Below, in pieces: positions 23,721 to 35,639 of a stretch of 64,000 bases of DNA; the stretch's first letter is position 1, and each line of letters opens with the position of its first letter. Source of the stretch: Megachile rotundata (Eukaryota > Arthropoda > Insecta > Hymenoptera > Megachilidae); NCBI RefSeq assembly GCF_050947335.1, contig NC_134988.1, positions 8,432,001 to 8,496,000 on the forward strand. Direction: 5' to 3'. Under the pieces are notes generated by a model. The model saw only the letters and a program-made list of their open reading frames with translations, had not been told where the DNA came from and made no database searches. The translations under genes were made by a program, and so were the position numbers.

Positions 23721-24434
23721 ACTTCTTGTTGCCAATAATTACCAAATATCTTCTTAAAATGGTCATTTTTCTTTCCATAAACAAATTCTCCTAAAAATAC
23801 CTTAACAAATTTTCGAGCTCAATTTTTTCAAAAACCAAGCCATTAAAAAACTAATGCTAATTTTTTTCTTTAATTTTACATTCAAATTTTAGTCAATAAT
23901 TTTTACTTAGTTTATCCACCGTCATTAATAAAATTATTAAAACCAGTCTCGTCAATATAATCCTTAATTTTAATTATTTTATTAAAACACAATCCCTAAG
24001 ACAATTCTTAAGCAACGCAATCTTTAATTAACAAAGACAAGCTCAATTTATTGTACTCTCAGAATGTAGTTCCTGTGTTGTCTAGAATATATCTCTTGAG
24101 AGATCAAATTAATTAAGCTAATTGTTCACGATTTTCTTGAAGGAGTGTTTGAAGAGAAACTCGATGAAGCGTTTGATGTTCGTTCGACAAAGATTGGAAC
24201 TGTACACAGATTTTCAGCTTTTTCGTATCTCCATTCAATCAGCAAAAATCAATGGCAGCGCACTTTAATTAATTTAATGAAATTGCTAACGTAACCGCCG
24301 TTCTAGTTACGCTATGAGATTTTTGTATAATGCGCTGTTTACTTCAAGTTGCAATTAATTAACTCTGTTGTTCTTTTTGTTTATGCGGTCTTGACGAATA
24401 TATGAAATTATGTACCGTAAATTTTTGCTAATGA
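23721..24434. other. AT-rich unique sequence, no gene seen
   Basis: No open frame, RNA or repeat was recognised. Confidence 0.3.
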
Positions 24435-24705
24435 ATGAATTTATTGCATTATTTTTGCAATATCTTTGCATTATTTTTACATTATTTTTACAGCTTGTTT
24501 GCATTGTTTAAAAATAGTTTACATTATTTTTGTATTGTTTTTATATTTCCTTTGCATCATTTTTACATTATTTTTGCACTATGTTTACATTATTCTTATA
24601 TTATTTTTGCAATATTTTTGCATTAATTTTACCACTTTTATTTTTCCACTAGTTTTGCACTATTTCTGCATTATATTTGCATTTTATTTGTACCGTTATT
24701 TTTAC
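24435..24705 (+). repeat. ~12 bp GCATTATTTTTA array
   Basis: Degenerate tandem words attatttttaca and attatttttgca. Frames with HYFCIIFALF-type translation are artefacts. Confidence 0.8.
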
Positions 24706-24924
24706 AAATGAGACCAGTAGGAAATGTTAGTAACAATACCAGTGATATAGAAAATTACTAGCAGTAATGTGAAAATGGCATCACTAGATGATAAAAAAAT
24801 TTTGTCAAGAGGTCAGATTAATCAAAGAATTGGGGGTTGATATACATATATTTATGAAACGTACTGTACAAGCTTGAAATTAAATGGAAAAAAGGAAGAT
24901 AAGTGAACCATGAAGCAATATACA
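24706..24924. other. Short unique spacer
   Basis: AT-rich, nothing recognised. Confidence 0.3.
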
Positions 24925-25249
24925 TTCTCAAATCCCTATGCTTCATAATTCTTATATCCCCAAATTCCCACATCTCCAAATTACTACACTCCCAAATTTC
25001 TATATCAACAACTCTCCACATGTCCAAATCTCTACATCTCCAAATTTATATATCCCCAACTTCCTACAACACCAAATCTCTACATTCTCAAATTCCTATG
25101 CTCCCAAATCCCTAGATTCTCAAATTCCTATATCCCCAAATCCCTACATCCATAAATTACTATGTCCCCAAATTTTCACATCCCCAAATTCCCATATTCC
25201 CAAATTTCTATGTCCCTAAATTCCCACATCCCTAAATCCTCACATTCCC
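24925..25249 (+). repeat. CCCCAAATTCC-type degenerate array
   Basis: Same word family as 3826-4565, with tatatcccc and acatctcc variants. It runs directly into the purer 16 bp minisatellite. Confidence 0.85.
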
Positions 25250-26430
25250 AAATCCCTCGATTCCCAAATCCCTCGATTCCCAAATCCCAAAATTCCCAAA
25301 TCCCAAAATTTCCAAATCCCAAAATTCCCAAATCCCAAAATTTCTCAAATCCCTCAATTCCCAAATCCCAAAATTCCCAAATCCCAAAATTCCCAAATTC
25401 CCAAATTCCCAAATCCCAAAATTCCCAAATCCCAAAATTCCCAAATCCCAAAATTCCCAAATCCCAAAATTCCCAAATCCCAAAATTCCCAAATCCCAAA
25501 ATTCCCAAATCCCAAAATTCCCAAATCCCAAAATTCCCAAATCCCAAAATTCCCAAATCCCAAAATTCCCAAATCCCAAAATTCCCAAATCCCAAAATTC
25601 CCAAATTCCCAAATTCCCAAATCCCAAAATTCCCAAATCCCAAAATTCCCAAATCCCAAAATTCCCAAATCCCAAAATTCCCAAATCCCAAAATTCCCAA
25701 ATCCCAAAATTCCCAAATCCCAAAATTCCCAAATCCCAAAATTCCCAAATTCCCAAATTCCCAAATCCCAAAATTCCCAAATCCCAAAATTCCCAAATCC
25801 CAAAATTCCCAAATCCCAAAATTCCCAAATCCCAAAATTCCCAAATCCCAAAATTCCCAAATCCCAAAATTCCCAAATTCCCAAATTCCCAAATCCCAAA
25901 ATTCCCAAATCCCAAAATTTCTCAAATCCCTCAATTCTCAAATCCCAAAATTCCCAAATCCCAAAATTCCCAAATTCCCAAATTCCCAAATCCCAAAATT
26001 CCCAAATCCCAAAATTCCCAAATCCCAAAATTCCCAAATCCCAAAATTCCCAAATCCCAAAATTCCCAAATCCCAAAATTCCCAAATCCCAAAATTCCCA
26101 AATCCCAAAATTCCCAAATCCCAAAATTCCCAAATCCCAAAATTCCCAAATCCCAAAATTCCCAAATCCCAAAATTCCCAAATCCCAAAATTCCCAAATC
26201 CCAAAATTCCCAAATCCCAAAATTCCCAAATCCCAAAATTCCCAAATCCCAAAATTCCCAAATCCCAAAATTCCCAAATCCCAAAATTCCCAAATCCCAA
26301 AATTCCCAAATCCCAAAATTCCCAAATCCCAAAATTCCCAAATCCCAAAATTCCCAAATCCCAAAATTCCCAAATCCCAAAATTCCCAAAATTCCCAAAT
26401 TCCCAAATTCCCAAATCCCTAAACCCCCAA
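25250..26430 (+). repeat. 16 bp minisatellite, about 70 copies, G-free plus strand
   Basis: The unit is ttcccaaatcccaaaa. It is interrupted every 100-200 bp by extra 9-mers (cccaaattcccaaattccc at about 25390, 25600, 25745, 25875 and 25975) and twice by a ctcaaatccctcaattc block (25348, 25920), which indicates copying of larger segments. The plus strand has essentially no G. The minus strand reads GGG, ATTT, GGG, AATTTT in endless succession. Several frames on both strands stay open, including 452 codons at 25162-26520, because the unit contains no stop codon. They are not genes. Confidence 0.97.
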
Positions 26431-27640
26431 ATTCCTAAATCCTCAAATCCTCATACAAAACCATGTCCCTCATCGTCAAATTCCGTTTCACCACTAATAA
26501 TCCAACATAACCTAAAATAACCTCGTCCTATGACCCAGTCATTGCAAACATTTTACTACTGCTGGTAATACACCCACAATCAATGGTTACAAAATAACTA
26601 TCAAAACTATGAGATGACATTAATTAATTACGTCAAATCGAGTCCTCCATCGAAGTTTGAATTGGCCAGATGAACGAGAGTTTCAGAAACGGACTGTTTT
26701 CGAAATCGAGCGAGAACAATGCTATGATTTGTTTGCTAGAATTTTTCGAGCATGCTGCTGACCCATTGAAACCGTGCGCACAGAGAAAATCCTGGGCGGC
26801 TTTGTTGTGCCGGGTGATTTCGAGGTTTCTCGCTGACAATAAGAGTCGGTTCCGAGCGCAGGCAAAATGGACGCGGGAGAATCTTTCAGGATTCGCTGTT
26901 TAGAGGAGAGAGAGTAGAGGAACTATAATACAAGAAATCTTTTCTTTCCTCGTGTCAGCTTTCGTACGTTCGTTTCAGCGGGATCAGGAGCGTGTTAACC
27001 TTTCATTCTTCGGGTATTAGTGACACATGGCTACATGCATTCAACAGTTCCGCGGTTGTGAATCGCAAGAACAGAGGAAAGATTTTCCGTTTCCGTTGTT
27101 CGGACATTAGGAACATTTTCACGCAACGCGCAAACCGTAAAACTCGGGATATGAGGCCATTTTTCTTTCGACGTACGTTAGAGTTTCGCGTTGAAGATTC
27201 TGATGAAAGACATCAAGATATCTTCATTTTACGCGTACGTAACGCAATGTCTTCCTGTCGCTTTTACCGGGAATATCTTTTCTTTACGTAATAATGCTGC
27301 TTTTAACGACATTACGTATTCTTTTCTTCGTATTTCTATTTTTTTAGTACTCGGAGCACTCTGCACTGCGAGATACTAGGAAATTATAGATGGATGCATA
27401 TTTTTCTTCATTCTGGGATGTTGATTTGGGCGCTGTATGATCAGTGCTGAATTAATTCCGAAAGGGGATGTTATCGTGGATTCCACATTCTTTTGTGCTC
27501 AATAGAAATAAAATGGAATTCTGCTCTGAAATTTTTAATTAGAAGAAATTTTTAGCTAATTTTGCAAATGAATGAAGTTGTTAAAACCATGGGGTCTATT
27601 GTTAAAATGAAATTTACAATAATGTACGTTTTGGTGTGAT
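26431..27640. other. Unique block with CpG-containing centre
   Basis: 26640-27400 is single copy and moderately GC-rich. Frames at 26670-26903, 26992-27291 and 27191-27379 have no recognised domain. No gene is supported. Confidence 0.35.
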
Positions 27641-28020
27641 ATAGGCTTTCTTTGTTAGCTTGGACATTTTTAAATTAGCCTCTTCAAAATTTTCAAGTCT
27701 TCAATGTTTCAAATTTTGAAATTTTGTTTGCAAGCTTTCTAGATTTTTAATTTTCCAAATTTTCAAATTTCTACACGGTCGTATTTTAGGATCTGTCTCT
27801 ATCAGATTTATTGCATTTGAAAATTTACAAATTCGCAAATTCTTAAATACTTATTTTCTCAAGTTTCTATATTCGGAAATTTTTAGACAGTGAAATCCCT
27901 ACGTTCTTATATCCTTTCACGACCAAATCTCAAAATCCCGAAATTCCCAAATTTTCATATTTCCGAATTTCCAACTTTCTAAATGTCCAACTTCCCAAGT
28001 TGTTAAATACCTAAAAATCC
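27641..28020 (+). repeat. Degenerate CAAATTT/CCAAATT tract
   Basis: Low-complexity words of the common family, strongly diverged. Confidence 0.55.
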
Positions 28021-28560
28021 CTAAGAATCAGCGAGTCAACAGATTTTCACCTGGCAGGCATAATTTCCCTAGGGAAGATCTGCTCTCGACTGTGTCCGTT
28101 AAACAAGTTACGATATCTATCGACGAACCGAAGCAAAGATTTATAGAACCTGCATTAAAATGAACCTTCAAAAAGTAAAATTTATTCCGAACAAAATTGC
28201 ATAACGCTTAACAATAGCCTGAAAATGGTTTGCAAACGAATATTAGATAACGAACATATATCAATGGATACCAGGGTAATTTGTTTAATAGATACGCTGT
28301 TAGTAACTTTTATTTAAATAACAAACAACTTTTATTTAGATAACAAACAACTTTTATTTAGATAACAATGGATATCACCGTAGCCTGTTCAACAGGTACG
28401 TTATTAGTAAACTTTTATTTCAACTATAGTTCTCTACATTTCAATAACCTTACCTTGCTTTATTTACACAATACTGCAATTTGGAATTAGAAATAAGCAA
28501 TTTAAAATCATTTAAAACAGTTGAAAGTGTTTTCAAATAATTTTGAAAATACTTATCCCT
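28021..28560 (+). repeat. Unique spacer with a small duplication
   Basis: 28262-28320 and 28367-28425 share aatggata-ca, gta-cctgtt-aa-ag-tacg and ttattagtaa. Between them a 22 bp unit aacttttatttagataacaa is repeated three times. The rest is unique with no gene seen. Confidence 0.5.
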
Positions 28561-29825
28561 TATCCCTAGACACCATATTCTTAAATTTCTAAATCCCTAG
28601 ATTCCCATATTCCTATGTCCCAAAATCCCTAGATTCCCACATTCCTATGTCCAGAAATTCTTAGACTCCCATGCTCCTATGTCCCGATATCCCTAGATCC
28701 CCATATTCCTAAATTCCCAAATCCCTAGATTCCTATATTCCTATATCCCGAAATCCCTAGACTTCCATACTGCTATGTTCCGAAATCCCTAGATTCCCAA
28801 ATTCTTAAATCTCCAAATCCCTAGACCCCATATTCCGAAATTTCCAAATCTCTAGATTCCCATATTCCTAAATTTCCAAATCCCTAGATTTCCATATTCC
28901 TATGTCTCAAAATCACTAGACTCCCCTATTCCTATGTCCCGAAATCCCTAGATCTTCAAATCTCTAGACGCCATATTCCTAAATTCCCAAATCTCTAGAT
29001 TCCCATATTTCTAAATTTCTAAATCCCTAGATTCCGATATTCTTATGTCCCGAAATCCCTAGATTCCCATATTCGTATGTCCCGAAATCCCTAGATTTCC
29101 ATATTCCTACGCACTGAAATCCCTAGATCCCCAAATTCCTAAATCTCCAAATCTCTAGACCCCGTATTCCTAAATTCCCAAATGCATAGATTTCCATATT
29201 CCTATGTCCCGACATCCCTAGATTCCCACATTCCTATGTTCTGAAATTCCTAGATCCCTAAACTCCTAAATCCCTAGATTCCAATATTTCTATGTCATGA
29301 AATCCCTAGATTCCAATATTCCAAAATTCCCAAATCCTTAGATTTCCATATTTCTATGTCTCGAAATCCCTAGATCCCTAAATTCCTAAATCTCCAACTC
29401 CCTAGACCCCATATTCCTATGTCCCAAAATCCCTAGACCCCATACTCCTATGTCCCAAAATCCCTAGACCCCATATTCCTATGTCCCGAAATCTCTAGAC
29501 CCCATATTCCTAAATTCCCAAATCCCTAGATTCCAATATTCCTATGTCCCGACATCCCTAGATTCCCATATTCCTATGTCCCGAAATCCCTAGATTTCTA
29601 TATTCCTATGTCCCAAAATCCCTAGATCCCCAAACTCCTAAATTCCCAAATCCCTAGATTTCTATATTCCTATGTCTCGAAATCCCTAGACCCCGTATTC
29701 CTAAATTCCCAAATCCCTAGATTCCCATATTCCTATGCATCGAAATCCCTAAATTCCCACATTCCTAGAATTCCAAATCCCTGGATTCCCATATTCCTAC
29801 GTCCCGAAATCCCTAGATTCAAAAT
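28561..29825 (+). repeat. ~32 bp tandem array (ATCCCTAGATTCCCATATTCC)
   Basis: The word atccctaga recurs every 29-33 bp about 38 times. Two alternating fillers follow it: ccatattcctatgtcccgaa and ccatattcctaaattcccaa. CCC runs are separated by up to 12 bases, so runs of four closely spaced triplets are rare, unlike the 16 bp minisatellite. Confidence 0.9.
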
Positions 29826-30589
29826 GACTTAAAAACACTTATCCTGTCAGGACCTTGTTAGTGCACAGTACGCACCTGGTGCGTCATCGGTATTGAAAGA
29901 CTGGGATACCATATTTGTGCGTAAAGGTGTTGAACACTATTGTGACATCTCTAATCAGCCTGATACGAAATTTATTATGCTATGGCAGCCATCGTAGTCG
30001 CAGTGGTTGAATGAGAGCCAGCCGATGGCGCAGATAAGATTCATCTGCAGCACCATAGCTCCAGAGTTTTATCAATTCTGATCAGATTATTCTTTGATTT
30101 CCCGAGGAACCTTCGTCCTTTATCGTGGCGCTCGCGCGTTTCCAAAGCCCCGAGACCGAAATAAATTGCTTCGATAGAACGTCATGTTTCTTGCACACCG
30201 GTGAAATAAGTTTGTTCCCGTTCCGCTGATGGGCTGAATCTTTCATGCAACTGCGAGGAAGATTCATCAGAACATCTGCTTGACAAATCTGAAACGCTTT
30301 TACTTGCACAGCGTGCCGTTACGTGTTACGCGTGTACCGTATCATCGTCGTTCAAACAGTATTTTTCAAGTCAAAATTGGACGACGCGTCCTATGTCAAC
30401 TTAATGACACCATCACCTTTCTGCTCTGTACCTTTTTTTGGTCCGCACTGTTTCTTCTTTTATAAATAAATCTACGAATTAAACGTGGGACGTTCAATTT
30501 TGCAAGGTTTTTTGAAATGGGAATTTTTTATTTTATTTGACAGTTTGGAGAAATTTTACGAATTTTGTAATTTGTTAATTGGTTGAGGA
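29826..30589. other. Unique block, no supported gene
   Basis: GC-richer single-copy sequence. gtacgcacctggtgcgtcat at about 29870-29889 resembles the outer end of the 33440-33655 repeat, but the similarity does not extend. Frames at 30309-30082 minus and 30280-30465 plus have no recognised domain. Confidence 0.35.
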
Positions 30590-30810
30590 AGAGACTGTAC
30601 AGTCGGGGACGCACTTAGGATGTGGACGCAGGACTTTCACTCTTTTGCATGTAACTCCTGAAATATGGGAGCTATAGAAAAATGCTTGCAGTAAAAATTT
30701 AATGGTAAATCAGTCTCTATAGTTCTGCATTAACAAAATTTTCAAAAATTGTTTTTTATAAATCCACTTCTGATATGAAAGCTTTTTTCAAAATTTTATT
30801 ACAGCGCGTT
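30590..30810 (+). repeat. Inverted repeat, left arm (diverged)
   Basis: It aligns with the reverse complement of 33440-33655. Shared landmarks from the outer end are gacgcacttagg, ggac, acttt-cactctt (acttgcactatt in the other arm), gtaa-t-ct-aaatat, and at the inner end gctgtaataaaa-ttt on the minus strand. Identity is perhaps 60-65% by eye. Confidence 0.55.
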
Positions 30811-31732
30811 ACTTAGTACATAATTAAATTTTCATTGGGAAAATTTTTTGATATTTTTCGTATTTTAAAAATTATGAAAAAGTGTCATTCTTCATTGAAC
30901 CTTAAGATTGTCAAGTACTTACTGGAACTTTGGGCACATAGCATATTATGTCTTGCTCCACAAAATATTTCATCTAAATCCCTGAGTATGACTGTTTTGT
31001 GTAAACCTTTTAGTACGAAGAGTTACACGGCAATTGAGTATAATATAAACTATTTTCGGGTGCTGTCAATACTTGAATATAAAAATTGTGCAGAACATAG
31101 TAACATCTGGCAACGTATGAATTCGTTGAATCTCGGTACTCAAGCTGTCGGGGTTACGATAGAGCTGAAATACAGGGCATCGACAGTTATCACGTGCAGA
31201 CTCGTCGACCAGGAAAAGCTTGTTTTCCACTGATACGAGCCTCCCTCGTTTGCACATTAAACGAACCGCACGTGCGGTTTGCAATTTTTCCCTGTGCCGC
31301 TGTCTCTGTTCATCCCTCAACGCCCTTTGTCGATTCGATCGACGAAATTGCACACGCACGCGTAAAAAATGGTCGGCGGGCAATCGTTGAACCGAAACGA
31401 TCGAACGAACGGTCAGGTTACGCCACGGACCGGAAAGAGATTCCATTACGCAATAATTCCTGGTAATTTGCGCCAGCTTCTTCTCCTCTTCCGTTTCGTA
31501 CACCTTGCTCCGAGTCATTTTCCCCCTCGTTCGTCGTTGATTCCGACGGTAATTAAAGATTTTAATTATAACGGTCCGATCGACCCCTGCGCCTTTTTAT
31601 TCACCCGTAGACACGGACCGAAGACACGTGACGCGGCTCGTCGCGACGCTGAATGCCAGACGCGAACTTGCCGTCGCTCGATAATTAGCCGATGACGTCT
31701 GAAGGGTGCTGGAGGGTAGACACGAGTGTAAA
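30811..31732. other. Unique block inside the inverted pair
   Basis: 30835-31233 holds a 132-codon plus frame with no recognised motif. 31240-31730 is CpG-rich and includes a perfect 16 bp palindrome aaccgcacgtgcggtt at 31264-31279 with a CACGTG core. Overlapping frames on both strands (31518-31066, 31369-31695) are unconvincing. Confidence 0.35.
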
Positions 31733-32160
31733 AAGGGCTGAAAATGGTACGGTAATTTCTTCCTCCTCGTAATTACCTCGTTCGTAACTCGACGCTAAAA
31801 TATCAACAATTTTTCAACCAAAATTTAATATACCGAAACACGTATATACTGAAACATGTATGCACACATTGTTAACATGGTAGCTGAAAGGTGAACATAG
31901 AGTTGTTATAGAGTAGGTACAGTTTACGTATCACTTATCAAATTTAAAAAAATCAAACAATTTCGTTCCAAAAAAAAAAATCAAACTTTTTAAAAATTTC
32001 CCATTTATGAGAAAACCGTGATTGATATCTCACAGACCACTTAAAACCCTACAATTTCTGTTAACAAAGTTTCCTCGTAATTTTAAATACAATCAAGATA
32101 ACCGAAGTGCAAGCGCCCGCTTAGTCGGTTCGGTCTACACAACTCAATTTTGCGTTACAA
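31733..32160 (+). repeat. Diverged tandem duplication, unit 1
   Basis: It aligns with 32163-32525. Shared words are ggctg-aaatggtacggta, ctcgtt, tatcaaca, tgattgata, cctacaattt-tgtt and cttagtcggttcggtctaca (32120-32139). Confidence 0.6.
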
Positions 32161-32162
32161 AG

Positions 32163-32525
32163 CGGGCTGCAAATGGTACGGTATTTTCTTCGTGCCGGTA
32201 ATTGTCTCGTTGGTCATGCAAGTTAAGGTATCAACAAATTTTTAATCTTTGTGGAAAAGTTAACGAAAATATAGGCTTGCGTAAATCATGTATGAACTAA
32301 CATGTCAGCAGATTCAAACAAAAGAGAATAAAAATTTTTAAAAACTCTTGATCTTTACGAAAACTATGATTGATACCCCATAGATATCTTACATCCCTAC
32401 AATTTTTGTTCAAAAAGTTTTTCCATAATCCTAAATGTAAGCAAAATAATTAAAGCGTAAGCGTGCGCTTAGTCGGTTCGGTCTACAAAATTCAATGTAG
32501 CTTTGCAAAAAGACTAAAAATGGAT
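32163..32525 (+). repeat. Diverged tandem duplication, unit 2
   Basis: Second unit, about 65 bp shorter than unit 1. It ends with the same 20-mer cttagtcggttcggtctaca at 32468-32487, unchanged between units whose other parts differ clearly. Confidence 0.6.
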
Positions 32526-33439
32526 ATGAATGATTACTGTATACTTGTGAATCGTTATTATAAGTATAACTGATGAATCGATATTTATCATTTGCCTTGA
32601 AAAAGTGGCCGAAATTTTTTGATCACCCTATATCGACGCATCCGTCCCATCCCTCCGATCCCGTTCGTTAGTCGATTTTCTCAGAATGCCAGGCTATGGG
32701 GATTACGCTGGGAGTTTCCCAATTAGGTCGCGTCATTTCGCGCCCTCGTGAACATTAATGTCGCGACACGAGTCAGGCAAACTCGCGAAAACCGGCTGGC
32801 TGATTCTCCTAACAGAAACACAAAATAGATCACGGCCATTCGACCCTATACGCCGGCGTCAAGCCTCAGACACTATATGTTCCATTTATGTCCGGAGTTT
32901 CACTTCGGAACCTGCTCATCCTTTCGCCAACAACCATATCCCTGACCGGTCTGGTCCCTTTGTGAATTGAACATCGGCGCGTAAATCGTTTGTAACTGTT
33001 GACACTTTTGCGGTGCTGCTGTGTCGTCCTTGTTATATCGCTACAATTAAACTGGCTAACGACGACACATATCGTTGGGAACTTTGATATAGTAGTTGGA
33101 AGAGATAGGAAGTTTGATGATAGTAAATACGTGGAACCTGTACGTTTTCATTTGGTCACTTTGAATACTATTTTATGCCTAATTACCGTGCGTCTCCCCG
33201 GGCAGACCCTCGGTATTTACCTGGGAATATTCAGCCGTTTAAATGGAATTTTACGAGTTTGCTGAGTAAAGCAACAGTAACGATATGCTTAACTGAGGAT
33301 AAATTGTTTATCAAGTATCGGAAATTCAATTTCAAAGTCAAACGGGAGTTTACAGTTTTTTGCCATAACTTTTAAAAGGTTGGAGATATGAATAAACGCT
33401 TTATATAAAAGTTGGAGGACATAACAGGAGGTATGAGCT
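32526..33439. other. Unique block, no supported gene
   Basis: 32600-32980 is GC-rich single copy. attttttgatcaccctata at about 32614-32632 looks like the kind of end seen in Tc1/mariner elements, but no partner end was found. Frames at 32758-32970 and 32999-33265 have no recognised domain. Confidence 0.3.
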
Positions 33440-33655
33440 TGCTGTAATAAAAATTTGAAAAAATTTGATTTTTAGAAATGGAATTTTGAAAAATTTATTG
33501 TTTTTGAATTTTGTTAGGGTGGGATTATAGAGCATGATTTTGTAGGAAACTTTTGTAAGAAACATTTTCGTATAGGTACTATATTTTAGAAATTACGAGC
33601 ATAATAGTGCAAGTCCGTGACGCACCTAAGTGACGCACGTCGTCGACTCTGCGGA
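33440..33655 (-). repeat. Inverted repeat, right arm (diverged)
   Basis: Partner of 30590-30810. The outer end contains gtgacgcacctaagtgacgcac (33617-33638), itself a near-duplicate of gtgacgcac. The pair could bound a 3.06 kb fold-back element or be two independent insertions. Confidence 0.55.
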
Positions 33656-34774
33656 GGAGACAGCTTTTAAGACCTTCTAGTATATTACACATTTTAGGAT
33701 AAATAAATGTTTATAATGGAGTTTTGTACATTGAAACTCTTATTAATATATTATTGAAAAAAATTAACACTTTATGAATATTTTAATATGAAGAAGTTAA
33801 TCTTACGAGTGTAATTATCTTTTCTGTTTCAGGTATTTGACGTTCTATTTAGGAGCCACATTTGACCCAGTGACATTTATTTCTCAAATATCGAGACTGA
33901 AGAATTTATGTCACCTCCCATAAAACCGAGACACATTGAAGGTCAGATATTGAGCTCTTTCAATCTTTAAACACATTTACGTCCATAATAAATTATTAAA
34001 AAGATGTAATAAAACTTTATAAATTTTCCAATCGAAGCTAATATATTTCAATAATTGTTAAATCTTTTTAACAATAAAAAATCGATAAAGCACTTTCCAT
34101 AAATGAATTCTCAGGAAGATACATTTCCGCGTCTCCTTGAATACAGTGAAAAAATTATTCAAATGAATTCCAGCGATATTAAATGTCTTATTCCGGTTGT
34201 ATGTAAAGTCGAGGAAGCAGAAAGGGTAATCCCGTGCACCTTTTTAATACAGTATCATCCACTTTACTGTCTCCGGGCATTTTTCTCGACGCGATGTATT
34301 CGTAAACGTCCGACTAATTTTTTCCGCTGAATTTAGACATCCTGTCCCCGGTTGGCCTTCAAGGCTGCATTACGGTAATACAGTAGTAACGACCGTTAAA
34401 AAACGTGAACTTACCGCATCATTTTCATTGTTCGGGAATCGTGGTCGCGTTTTCTGGCAGGAAACCGAGCGTAGATTCCAACGGCAGTTGGTCCGCCTCG
34501 TTTCTTCTTCTGTTCTTTCGTTTTTATTCCCCATCGTCGTTCCCGTCTACCTTCCGTTCGATTTTATTCCCTTCCATATCTCAGCGACGCTCGACGAACC
34601 ATTCTGCGCGCGAATTCGCGGAAAGTTAATACCTCCTTCCTTCCGTTTCCTTCCATCCTCGATTTATAATCTATACGTTTTTTCCTTGGTCCTGCCTTTT
34701 TTCGACGGAACGATATTATGCAAGGGGAATCGATTAGGAACGAATCGGAGGAGATTATGAGATACATGGTGATG
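33656..34774. other. Unique block, GC-richer at right
   Basis: 33656-34100 is AT-rich. 34390-34760 is CpG-containing and pyrimidine-rich. Frames at 34103-34330, 34405-34629 and 34428-34760 have no recognised domain. Confidence 0.35.
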
Positions 34775-35600
34775 TAGGTTATGTTGCTAGATGCACATGA
34801 TGTGGATAGCGATACTGGAACTATACATAATGGTACATATCATGATACTAGAGATATAGGATGTTTTAGGTTATGGTGCTGCAGATATACGATGATATAG
34901 GTTATGGTACTAGAGGTATAGAACGTTTTAGGTTATTATACTAGGGACATTCAATGATAGAGGTTATGATAGAGAGGTTGGACATTTTAGGTTATGATAA
35001 TAGGGACATTCAATGACACAGATTATGGTACTGGAGATATAAGACGTTTTAGGTTATGATACTTGAGGCATTCAATGATACAGATTATAGCGCTGGAGAT
35101 GTGGAATGCTTTAAATTATGATATTGGAGACATTCAATGATACAGATTATGGTATTGGAGGTATAGGACGTTTTAGGTTATGATACTTGAGACATTCAAT
35201 GATACAGATTATAGCGCTGGAGATGTGGAATGCTTTGGTTATGATACTGGAGACATTCAATGATACAGATTATGGTATTGGAGGTATAGGACGTTTTAAA
35301 TTCTGATACTTGAGGCATTCAATGATACAGATTATAGCGCTGGAGATGTAGAATGCTTTAGATTATGATACTGGAGACATTCAGTGACACAGATTATGGT
35401 ACCAGGAGTATAGGACATTATAGGTTATGATACTTGAGACATTCAGCGATACAGATTATGGTACTGAAGGTATATGACACTTTAGGTTATGATACTGAAG
35501 ATATATGATGATACAGATTATGACGCTAGAGATATACAACTCTATAGGTTATGTTACTGAAGAAATATGATATTATGGATTATGACACTTAGGAGGGATA
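34775..35600 (+). repeat. 62 bp tandem repeat in 124 bp dimers
   Basis: gacattcaatgatacagatt recurs at about 34946, 35005, 35067, 35129, 35191, 35252, 35314, 35376 and 35438, 59-62 bp apart. From 35067 two monomer types alternate: one with ggtattggaggtataggacg and one with agcgctggagatgtggaatg, giving a 124 bp dimer. Confidence 0.9.
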
Positions 35601-35639
35601 ATGATATAAATTATAACGCTAGATATATTATATATGAAG

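Noticed and set aside
25162..26520. 452-codon open frame and several long minus-strand frames in the same place
   Set aside because: They are translations of a 16 bp minisatellite without stop codons; frames on both strands are open and periodic.
28561..29825. Possible CRISPR array because of a constant core with variable fillers at ~32 bp
   Set aside because: Fillers are two recurring forms and not unique spacers, there are no cas genes, and the DNA is eukaryotic in character.
30835..31233. 132-codon plus frame as a gene
   Set aside because: No recognised motif; it lies in the interior of a possible repeat and begins in AT-rich low-complexity sequence.
32614..32632. Tc1/mariner-like end (tgatcaccctata)
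   Set aside because: No partner inverted end or transposase remnant was found nearby.
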